Positions 1 through 5,081 of a DNA stretch of 5,986 nucleotides are shown in pieces; the first letter of the stretch is position 1, and every line of letters starts with the position of its first letter. This stretch comes from Gammaproteobacteria bacterium (GTDB lineage: Bacteria > Pseudomonadota > Gammaproteobacteria > BMS3Bbin11), in NCBI GenBank assembly GCA_030617565.1, contig JAUWVE010000095.1, forward strand, positions 1 through 5,986, read 5' to 3'. Under the pieces are notes generated by a model that saw only the letters and a program-made list of their open reading frames with translations, did not search any database and had not been told where the DNA came from. The translations under genes and the position numbers were made by a program.

Positions 1-315
1 GGCAGTCGGAGTGTCTTCGATTACATCGTGCAGGATGGCCGCTGAAATGGCTTTACTGTCCATGTGCAGGCCAGCGAGTATTCTGGCTACTTCGACGGGG
101 TGAGAGATGTATGATTCGCCGCTGGCACGGCGTTGACCGGCGTGAGCCTGGTAGCCAAAGATGTAGGCGTGGTAGATACTGGCAATTTCCTGCTTGCTGA
201 GGTAAGTCTCAAGCAGGCCTTCAATATCCTGAAATTTCAGATCCCGCCCTGGTCCGAAGGACGGAACAGGTTCATGCGTCGGCGGGTGGTGTTTCCTTAG
301 CGATGGAATCAGCAT
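1..315 (-). CDS. spoT: SpoT, bifunctional (p)ppGpp synthetase/hydrolase, N-terminal part
   Basis: Cytoplasmic enzyme that makes and hydrolyses the stringent-response alarmone ppGpp. Only the first 105 codons lie in the window; the gene runs off the left edge. The visible part covers the start of the HD hydrolase domain: a helix (LLETYLSKQEIASIYHAY, about 34-51), then YISHPVEVARILA (69-81, His72) and ILHDVIEDTPT (94-104, with His96-Asp97). The intact HD pair argues for SpoT rather than RelA, whose hydrolase domain is degenerate, and so does its place after rpoZ. The chosen start is ATG at 315, the only in-frame ATG before the conserved region; AGAAGG lies 11 bases upstream. This gives a 44-base overlap with rpoZ and about 25 more N-terminal residues than E. 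coli SpoT, proline- and histidine-rich. The start is uncertain: another ATG at 275 overlaps the rpoZ stop but is out of frame. Confidence 0.93.
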   Translation of the reverse strand, partial: MLIPSLRKHHPPTHEPVPSFGPGRDLKFQDIEGLLETYLSKQEIASIYHAYIFGYQAHAGQRRASGESYISHPVEVARILAGLHMDSKAISAAILHDVIEDTPTA

Positions 316-604
316 TTGCTGCAATACCTTCTACAGTTGCACCAGCCTCTTCGCTCTCGGTGCCATCAGAGAGAAACAGGTCTTCAGCCGTTTCTTCCGG
401 CTCAGGCTCGTCTATGAGTATATCGCTGTTGACCAGACCTGCAGCAATTTCGCGCAGGGCAAGTACAGTATTTTTGTCGTTCTCAATTTCCAGCTCGGAC
501 TGATAGCCTTCAGCAAGCTGGCGAGCACGTTTGGCTGCAATGAGGACAAGATTAAATCGGTTATCAACATTTTCCAGACAGTCTTCAACAGTAATTCGTG
601 CCAT
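272..604 (-). CDS. rpoZ: RNA polymerase omega subunit
   Basis: Small subunit that binds the beta-prime C-terminus, helps RNA polymerase assembly and forms part of a ppGpp binding site in proteobacteria. The protein is 110 residues. It starts MARITVEDCLE, followed by the conserved core NRFNLVLIAAKRARQLAEG (15-33) and NDKNTVLALREIAAGLV (42-58). The tail from about 65 to 110 is strongly acidic and low-complexity and makes the protein longer than E. coli omega (91 residues); such tails vary between species. It sits between gmk and spoT, the usual gammaproteobacterial order. The ribosome binding site is weak (GGGT-like), and the predicted leader from the promoter just upstream is very short. The product is certain; tail function is unknown. 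Confidence 0.97.
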   Translation of the reverse strand: MARITVEDCLENVDNRFNLVLIAAKRARQLAEGYQSELEIENDKNTVLALREIAAGLVNSDILIDEPEPEETAEDLFLSDGTESEEAGATVEGIAANADSIAKETPPADA

Positions 605-614
605 TTAGCAATTT

Positions 615-656
615 ACCCATAATATATTCAGTGGAATTTGTGATTTTAACCCATAA
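615..656 (-). promoter_or_regulatory. Predicted sigma-70 promoter for rpoZ-spoT with flanking direct repeats
   Basis: On the minus strand a TTAAAA -35 (649-644, 4 of 6 consensus) and a TATATT -10 (626-621, 5 of 6) are separated by exactly 17 bases. Transcription would start near 614, leaving a leader of about 10 bases before the rpoZ ATG. The octamer TTATGGGT (minus strand) occurs twice, at 656-649 just upstream of the -35 and at 622-615 across the end of the -10, with a 34-base period. This suggests an operator pair but matches no site I recognise. rpoZ and spoT could also be reached by read-through from gmk. Confidence 0.4.
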
Positions 657-669
657 ACGTTTGAAGAGT

Positions 670-1239
670 CTATCTAAAGGCAGCCAGTATATCCATTAAC
701 TGCCGGGTAGCACCGTCGATGTCACTATTGATCAGTATATGATCATATTCGCCCTGATGAGAGATTTGCTCAGCATAGGAAGACATTCTTCTTTGAATTG
801 TTTTCTCCGTATCCTGCTGGCGTGATAATAGCCGGCTTTCCGCTTCTTTACCGTCTGGCGGCAGAATAAAGACACTGGCTGCGTCAGGGTAACTTGCTTT
901 GATGCACCGCGCACCCTGCCAGTCGATGTCGAGGATAAGGTTTTTTCTGTCGTGCAGCGCTTTTTCTATGGTCGTTCGTGATGTACCGTAGAGATTGCCA
1001 TATACCTCAGCGTATTCAAGCATTGCCCCGCTGTCGACCATATCCTGGAAGGTCTGTTTACTGACAAAAAAGTAATCTTCGCCTTCTTTTTCACCCGGGC
1101 GAGGATGGCGAGTGGTATGTGATACGGCGATGAGGGTATCCGGCATGCTGGTTATCAGGGCGTGTGACAAGGTGGTCTTACCGGCGCCGGAGGGGCCGGA
1201 GAGTATCAGAATGACCGGTTTTGCATTTTCACTCAACAT
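670..1239 (-). CDS. gmk: Guanylate kinase
   Basis: Cytoplasmic enzyme that phosphorylates GMP (and dGMP) to GDP with ATP, an essential step in guanine nucleotide supply. The P-loop GPSGAGKTT is at 15-23; the GMP-binding segment has SHTTRHPRPGE (40-50), EDYFFVS (54-60) and LEYAEVYGNLYGTS (74-87); DIDWQGA is at 104-110; the lid runs through SRQQDTEKTIQRRM (139-152). At 189 residues it lacks most of the C-terminal helix extension of E. coli Gmk (207), a tail that is dispensable in many species. The ATG lies inside the 3' end of yicC (11-base overlap), so translation is probably coupled; an AGGGAA-like ribosome binding site lies inside yicC. The GDP/GTP it supplies feeds the substrate pool of SpoT in the same cluster. 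Confidence 0.97.
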   Translation of the reverse strand: MLSENAKPVILILSGPSGAGKTTLSHALITSMPDTLIAVSHTTRHPRPGEKEGEDYFFVSKQTFQDMVDSGAMLEYAEVYGNLYGTSRTTIEKALHDRKNLILDIDWQGARCIKASYPDAASVFILPPDGKEAESRLLSRQQDTEKTIQRRMSSYAEQISHQGEYDHILINSDIDGATRQLMDILAAFR

Positions 1240-2095
1240 TCTGTATCTGTTCCCTGATCTGTTCGATTAATACTTTTAATTCTATTGAGGCGTTCGTGAC
1301 ACGGATGTCGGATGATTTTGAACCGAGAGTATTGGCCTCGCGATTCATCTCCTGCATTAAAAAATCCAGCCGCCGGCCAACCGGTTTTTTCGATGTAAGG
1401 GCATGCTGCGTCTCGGTGATATGGGATTCAAGCCTGTCGAGTTCTTCCGCAATATCGGATTTGTTGGCAAAAATGACAACTTCCTGTTCGAGGCGTCCTG
1501 GCTCGAGAGATTCTTTTAGCTCATTCAGGCGGTTCTCAAGTCGTAGTTTAAAAGCGGTGATAATTTCAGGCAGGATCGAACGTACCGTCTCGACCTGTTC
1601 GCTGATGCCTGTGAGCCGCTCCCTGACCATCTCTGCCAGCCGCCCACCCTCGCGTTGGCGGTTTTTTTTCAGTTCCTGCAGAGTATCATCAAGAAGATCG
1701 ACAGCCTTTTCAGCAAGTAAGGAGTAATCAATACTATCTTCGGTGATAACGCCGGGCCAGTTGAGTATGTCTGTTACGCTGAGGCTGGAACTTTCATGGA
1801 TGCGTTTTTCTATTTCGTTAGCCATCTCGGTAAGTTTGTCTACCAGTTGTCCATTTATGGACATGGTGCCCGGTAGATTGCGGTCTACCTGGAAACGAAG
1901 GTTGCATTCAATTTTTCCACGTGCCAGTTGTTTGTTGATTCGTTCACGAACGGCTTCTTCAGCAGCGCGTAGCGGCTCAGGCAGACGCAGGCTGATGTCC
2001 AGATAGCGGTGGTTAACTGAGCGGATTTCCCAGGACAATTGGCCCCAGCTGGTAGCCATATGGTTACGCGCAAAGGCAGTCATGCTTGCTGTCAT
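1229..2095 (-). CDS. yicC: YicC/YloC family endoribonuclease
   Basis: YicC-family proteins are cytoplasmic ribonucleases; the E. coli member has been linked to turnover of small RNA. The length of 288 residues is typical. Conserved blocks are MTAFAR (5-10), SVNHRYLD (26-33), REGGRL (148-153), KSDIAEELDRLESHI (212-226), GRRLDFLMQEMNREANTLG (240-258) and ELKVLIEQIREQIQNVE (272-288). These represent the N-terminal YicC domain and the C-terminal DUF1732 domain, joined by a helical, coiled-coil-like stretch (about 125-200). The first ATG is preferred because family members usually have a few residues before MTAFAR; AGAAG sits 9 bases before it. It is the first gene of the minus-strand operon, followed directly by gmk. 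Family assignment is certain, exact RNA targets unknown. Confidence 0.95.
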   Translation of the reverse strand: MTASMTAFARNHMATSWGQLSWEIRSVNHRYLDISLRLPEPLRAAEEAVRERINKQLARGKIECNLRFQVDRNLPGTMSINGQLVDKLTEMANEIEKRIHESSSLSVTDILNWPGVITEDSIDYSLLAEKAVDLLDDTLQELKKNRQREGGRLAEMVRERLTGISEQVETVRSILPEIITAFKLRLENRLNELKESLEPGRLEQEVVIFANKSDIAEELDRLESHITETQHALTSKKPVGRRLDFLMQEMNREANTLGSKSSDIRVTNASIELKVLIEQIREQIQNVE

Positions 2096-2114
2096 GTTAT
2101 GATTCTTCTGTAGA

Positions 2115-2120
2115 TTTATA
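2115..2120 (-). promoter_or_regulatory. Possible -10 box for yicC operon
   Basis: TATAAA on the minus strand, 19 bases before the yicC start codon, matches the -10 consensus at 5 of 6 positions. No acceptable -35 is found 16-19 bases upstream, so this is a weak call. Confidence 0.22.
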
Positions 2121-2141
2121 CGTCAGCCTGCATGGTAGCGA

Positions 2142-2161
2142 CTTTATTAGTATGAATAAAG
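2142..2161. repeat. Perfect inverted repeat in the divergent intergenic region
   Basis: CTTTATT (2142-2148) and AATAAAG (2155-2161) are exact reverse complements around a 6-base centre, AGTATG. The repeat lies between the divergent yicC and kinase genes and has no T-run after it, so it looks more like a protein-binding operator than a terminator. It does not match a regulator site I can name. Confidence 0.45.
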
Positions 2162-2251
2162 CTCATGCTGTTGCGGGGAATAGATAAAGGTCACTATCAG
2201 GCTGTCTATTCTTGAGGTAATTTACTACTATTAATATCTGAGTGAGTATAG

Positions 2252-2293
2252 ATGCAGGTCAGGAATACAGTCGATTCAGGTTTAGCTGAATAA
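2252..2293 (+). other. Possible 13-codon leader ORF ahead of the kinase
   Basis: ATG at 2252 opens a reading frame of 13 codons (MQVRNTVDSGLAE) ending in TAA at 2291-2293, 13 bases before the kinase start and in a different frame. There is no good ribosome binding site (only AGTGAG upstream), so this may be chance. Confidence 0.12.
2274..2291 (+). repeat. Small hairpin just upstream of the kinase ribosome binding site
   Basis: ATTCAG (2274-2279) and CTGAAT (2286-2291) are perfect reverse complements with a 6-base loop. The stem ends six bases before the GGAA Shine-Dalgarno-like element (2297-2300), which itself is 6 bases from the kinase ATG at 2307. Such placement could modulate translation initiation, but the stem is AT-rich and modest. 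Confidence 0.3.
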
Positions 2294-2306
2294 AACGGAA
2301 AACTTA

Positions 2307-3260
2307 ATGGTAAAAAATGAAAGATTACAGGTAAATGCCCTGCCTAAAGGTTACCGCCTGTCTGAATACGAGATTGAAAAGCCGATCTCTGAAGGCGGCT
2401 TCAGTATAGTTTACCTGGCGACACATCTGCCTACCCGGAGCAGGGTGGTAATCAAAGAATTCTTTCCGATACGCTATGCCAAACGCATCGACACGGGTCG
2501 TGTTGAGACTATCACAGAGGAAGCATCCCGTTCATTTGGCATGGGAATAAAGCGTTTTTTTAATGAAGGCAGTGCGCTGGCGAAAATCAATCATCCGAAT
2601 GTTGTCCGTGTGACCCATCTGTTTCGTGCCAACAACACGGTTTACATGGTGATGATTTTTGAGGTGGGGCGCGATATGCGGTGGTACATCAAGCGTAAAA
2701 ATGGAGGCCTTTCAGAAAAATTTTTACGTACGGTGTTTCCAGAAGTCCTGTCAGGAATGTCGGAACTGCATAAAAATCATATTCTTCATCTTGATATAAA
2801 GCCTGCGAACATACTTCTGCGCACCGGTGGTCACCCGCTATTGATCGATTTTGGGGCGGTAAAACATATGAAAGGTGTCACAAACCTCGAGGTAAAAGGC
2901 CATACATTAACGCAGGGATTTGCACCAATTGAACAACATAATCATGGCAATATTGGTCCCTGGTCAGATATCTATGCCATCGGTGCAACGATGTATTCAT
3001 GCATCACCGGCAAGCCGCCTCCTTCTGCGCCGGAAAGGGTAAAAAAGGATAAGCTGGAATCTGTTATTCGCTCTTTTGAGAAAAAGAAATATTCCGCGGC
3101 CCTGCTTGAAGCTATCAACCTGGCGATGAAAATGGATATGACGCAACGGCCCCAGTCGATAGAGGAATTTATGCAGTTGCTGGATATAAAACCTGGTGGA
3201 AAATCAAAAATTATGAAATTTTTAAATAAGCCCATTCTTGGCACAGGGAGGAGAGGCTGA
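2307..3260 (+). CDS. Soluble Hanks-type Ser/Thr protein kinase
   Basis: A eukaryotic-like protein kinase that should phosphorylate Ser/Thr on other proteins from ATP in the cytoplasm. The kinase domain fills about 20-291 of 317 residues. The glycine loop is ISEGGFSIVYLA (27-38), with Ser at the first and third canonical Gly positions; the ATP-anchoring Lys50 is in VVIKEFFP; Glu87 (RFFNEGSALAKINHPNVVRV) is the likely helix C partner. The catalytic loop is HLDIKPANIL (161-170) with Asp163, Lys165 and Asn168; the metal-binding DFG is 181-183; the APE-like motif is APIEQ (206-210, Glu209); WSDIYAIG (219-226, Asp221) and Arg281 complete the fold. Catalytic residues are present, so it is probably active, but HRD has become HLD (non-RD kinase). 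No transmembrane helix or PASTA/sensor domain is seen; the C-terminal tail (292-317) is basic. The phosphatase gene overlaps by one base and is its obvious antagonist. The substrate is unknown. Confidence 0.93.
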   Translation: MVKNERLQVNALPKGYRLSEYEIEKPISEGGFSIVYLATHLPTRSRVVIKEFFPIRYAKRIDTGRVETITEEASRSFGMGIKRFFNEGSALAKINHPNVVRVTHLFRANNTVYMVMIFEVGRDMRWYIKRKNGGLSEKFLRTVFPEVLSGMSELHKNHILHLDIKPANILLRTGGHPLLIDFGAVKHMKGVTNLEVKGHTLTQGFAPIEQHNHGNIGPWSDIYAIGATMYSCITGKPPPSAPERVKKDKLESVIRSFEKKKYSAALLEAINLAMKMDMTQRPQSIEEFMQLLDIKPGGKSKIMKFLNKPILGTGRRG

Positions 3261-3262
3261 TG
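3246..3262 (+). promoter_or_regulatory. Strong ribosome binding site and stop/start overlap coupling kinase to phosphatase
   Basis: GGGAGGAG (3246-3253) is the best Shine-Dalgarno match in the window and sits 6 bases before the phosphatase ATG (3260-3262). The kinase stop TGA (3258-3260) shares its last base with that ATG. This arrangement predicts translational coupling, probably with more phosphatase than kinase made, because the kinase has a weaker site. Confidence 0.8.
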
Positions 3263-4216
3263 AAATACAGATATGCCATTTCAACGGAAAAAGGGACACG
3301 GGATTACAACCAGGACAGAGCAGCCTGTCTGGAAGGCAACGACTCGGTACTTATGATACTTGGTGATGGCCTGGGTGGTCATGCGGGTGGCGATATTGCA
3401 GCTGATATTCTTGTCGATACCGCTTCGCAGGCATTTCTCAAGCTCAGGACGCCGGTTATTGAGGAGCCATCTCTGTTTCTTGCGCTGGTATTGCAGCATG
3501 CGCACCGGTCAATAAATCGAAAGGCGAAAAAATCTACAAAAAAGATAGATCCCAGAACTACGGCCGTACTGTGTCTTATTCAGAATGGATATGCCTACTG
3601 GGCGCACGCTGGAGACAGCCGGCTGTATCTGTTTCGCAATGGTTCACAGTTGACGCGTACTCTCGACCATACGGGGTCTGATCAGGCTAAAGTTAGTGGG
3701 CGTCGCATACCTGCCAAAACGGGTTTGTATAACTGCATCGGAGGCCCCTCTCGGCCAAAAATTACACTGGGCCCGGAGATTGCGTTGCAACATGGAGATC
3801 GTATACTGATTTGCTCTGATGGAGTATGGCAGGGAATGGCGATTGATGTTGTTGCCGAGTATCTGTATGAAGAAAGTGACCTGGAAGATTCGATGGATAA
3901 TATGATTGAGAAAATAGTACAGCGAAATCCTGCAGTATGTGACAACGTGACTGTCGTGGCACTCGCCTGGGATGATAAAGCCAGGCCGGGTAAAAGACTG
4001 CAACATGAGCAAATCCGTGACCTGACAGATAATGATCTCTGGCGTGCAGCACGTGATGCCGAGAAGGGCATCAGGAGTAATACCAGAACAGGCATTCATG
4101 CAAAGAAACAAGGCAGCCGATTAAAGGCGGGCAGTAATGCTGATACGGCTGAAAGTCTGGACTCTGTGATTAATGAAGTCGAGTCATTTGTTAAACAATG
4201 GGAAGAAGGGAAATAA
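3260..4216 (+). CDS. PP2C-family Ser/Thr protein phosphatase
   Basis: Metal-dependent (PPM/PP2C) phosphatase that removes phosphate from Ser/Thr of proteins, expected to reverse the upstream kinase. The catalytic domain spans about 1-237 of 318 residues: KGTRDYNQDR (11-20; Arg14 at the phosphate-binding position and Asp19), GDGLGGHAGG (35-44; metal-binding Asp36), AHAGDSRLYLFR (115-126; Asp119), GDRILICSDGVWQG (179-192; Asp187) and DNVTVVAL (228-235; Asp228). All expected metal ligands are there, so it should be active. There is no membrane segment. Residues 238-318 form a tail outside the domain: first basic (KARPGKRLQ, then Lys/Arg-rich to about 289), then an acidic helix-like end. Translation is probably coupled to the kinase; no convincing terminator follows. 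Similar kinase/phosphatase pairs are common in bacteria; substrate unknown. Confidence 0.94.
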   Translation: MKYRYAISTEKGTRDYNQDRAACLEGNDSVLMILGDGLGGHAGGDIAADILVDTASQAFLKLRTPVIEEPSLFLALVLQHAHRSINRKAKKSTKKIDPRTTAVLCLIQNGYAYWAHAGDSRLYLFRNGSQLTRTLDHTGSDQAKVSGRRIPAKTGLYNCIGGPSRPKITLGPEIALQHGDRILICSDGVWQGMAIDVVAEYLYEESDLEDSMDNMIEKIVQRNPAVCDNVTVVALAWDDKARPGKRLQHEQIRDLTDNDLWRAARDAEKGIRSNTRTGIHAKKQGSRLKAGSNADTAESLDSVINEVESFVKQWEEGK

Positions 4217-4222
4217 AGACTC

Positions 4223-4257
4223 GTTTTACGTGTTACGGTTTATGTTTTACGGTAAAA
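4223..4257. repeat. Degenerate tandem heptamers ending in a 13-base palindrome
   Basis: Four consecutive 7-base units, TTTACGT, GTTACGG, TTTATGT and TTTACGG, occupy 4225-4252. The last unit is part of a palindrome, TTTTAC-G-GTAAAA (4245-4257). They lie in the gap before rph, upstream of a perfect TATAAT. The regular period suggests a repeated protein-contact site or replication-slippage remnant; I recognise no known regulator box. Confidence 0.45.
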
Positions 4258-4262
4258 GACCA

Positions 4263-4290
4263 AAGACCAGGGGCGCAAATAGTATATAAT
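4263..4290 (+). promoter_or_regulatory. Candidate promoter for rph-rdgB-hemW
   Basis: A perfect TATAAT -10 is at 4285-4290. The best -35 is poor: AAGACC at 4263-4268 with a 16-base spacer, matching only the GAC core of TTGACA. Transcription would begin near 4297, giving a leader of about 60 bases that contains the inverted repeat at 4303-4318. A weak -35 next to palindromes hints at activator or repressor control. Confidence 0.38.
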
Positions 4291-4302
4291 CACATCCCCA
4301 CA

Positions 4303-4318
4303 TTTTACCGCTGTAAAA
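4303..4318 (+). repeat. Inverted repeat in the rph leader
   Basis: TTTTAC (4303-4308) and GTAAAA (4313-4318) are exact reverse complements around CGCT. The element is also complementary to the upstream palindrome (4244-4257): CGGTAAAA pairs with TTTTACCG and GTTTTAC pairs with GTAAAAC, so the two copies flank the -10 box as one larger imperfect inverted repeat. No T-run follows it, so it is not a normal terminator. Confidence 0.45.
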
Positions 4319-4358
4319 CACTCTTAATTCAAACAACACAAACCTTAAGCGAGAACTT

Positions 4359-5081
4359 ATGCGTCCCAGTAACCGTGCACCTGATGAAATGCGGGATATT
4401 AAATTTACCCGAAACTTTACCAAACATGCGGAAGGCTCGGTGCTGGTTGAGTTTGGCCATACTCGAGTGCTGTGTACTGCGACAGTAGAAGAAAAGGTTC
4501 CACGCTTTTTGAAAGGCAAGGGGCAAGGCTGGGTGACTGCGGAATATGGCATGTTGCCTCGTTCCACCAATACCCGCATGGGACGCGAAGCCGCACGCGG
4601 CAAGCAGGGAGGCCGGACAATGGAAATACAGCGCCTGATTGGCCGCTCATTAAGAGCTGCGGTGGACCTTGAGGCGCTGGGTGAGCGCAGCATTACGCTG
4701 GATTGTGATGTTATTCAGGCCGATGGTGGGACGCGCACAGCCTCTATTACGGGTGCCTGTGTCGCAATGTCTGATGCCATCAATGGCCTGATTGAGCAAG
4801 GAGTTTTAAAAGAAAACCCAATACAAAACATGGTTGCTTCGATATCAGTAGGCATATATCAGGGAGTACCAGTGCTGGATCTTGATTACGCGGAAGACAG
4901 CAATGCCGAGACTGATATGAATGTTGTGATGGATGAAACGGGTGAGTTTATCGAAATTCAGGGAACCGCTGAGGGAAAAACATTCTCGATGGATGAAATG
5001 CTGGCGATGACCGAGTTGGCGAAAAATGGTATTGCAGAAATTATCAGCCATCAGAAACAGGCTCTTGAGGCAGATGTCTAA
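4359..5081 (+). CDS. rph: RNase PH
   Basis: Phosphate-dependent 3'-5' exoribonuclease that trims tRNA 3' ends and contributes to structured RNA turnover; active as a hexameric ring in the cytoplasm. At 240 residues it matches the usual length (about 238). Family blocks include GKGQGWVTAEYGMLPRST (53-70), GGRTMEIQRLIGRSLRAAVD (84-103, Arg86), GGTRTASITG (123-132, phosphate-binding Arg126) and LDLDYAEDSNAETDMNVVM (173-191) with catalytic Asp180 and Asp186. The C-terminus is intact, unlike the frameshifted rph-1 allele of E. coli K-12. AAGCGAG 5 bases before the ATG serves as ribosome binding site. The stop codon shares a base with the rdgB start, so the two are co-translated. Confidence 0.97.
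   Translation: MRPSNRAPDEMRDIKFTRNFTKHAEGSVLVEFGHTRVLCTATVEEKVPRFLKGKGQGWVTAEYGMLPRSTNTRMGREAARGKQGGRTMEIQRLIGRSLRAAVDLEALGERSITLDCDVIQADGGTRTASITGACVAMSDAINGLIEQGVLKENPIQNMVASISVGIYQGVPVLDLDYAEDSNAETDMNVVMDETGEFIEIQGTAEGKTFSMDEMLAMTELAKNGIAEIISHQKQALEADV

Noticed and set aside
1221..1727. 168-codon plus-strand frame opposite yicC
   Set aside because: Antisense to the well-conserved YicC C-terminal domain, serine/arginine-rich shadow composition and no sensible ribosome binding site.
2171..2240. Sigma-70 promoter for the kinase (TTGCGG or TTGAGG as -35)
   Set aside because: The matching -10 hexamers at 17-18 bases spacing (TATCAG, TATCTG) agree with consensus at only three positions; too weak to annotate.
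3644..4111. Three long minus-strand reading frames opposite the phosphatase gene (up to 155 codons)
   Set aside because: They lie fully antisense to a clear PP2C domain, show no recognisable motif, and their composition is that expected from the reverse complement of a coding gene.
4245..4257. Rho-independent terminator after the phosphatase gene
   Set aside because: The palindrome is AT-rich with a one-base centre and no following T-run, so it does not fit an intrinsic terminator.
4198..4488. 96-codon plus-strand frame bridging the phosphatase end and rph start
   Set aside because: It overlaps both real genes in another frame and runs across the repeat-rich intergenic region; no domain or ribosome binding site.
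4247..4693. 148-codon minus-strand frame opposite the start of rph
   Set aside because: Overlaps the conserved RNase PH coding region on the opposite strand and the rph promoter region; no family resemblance.
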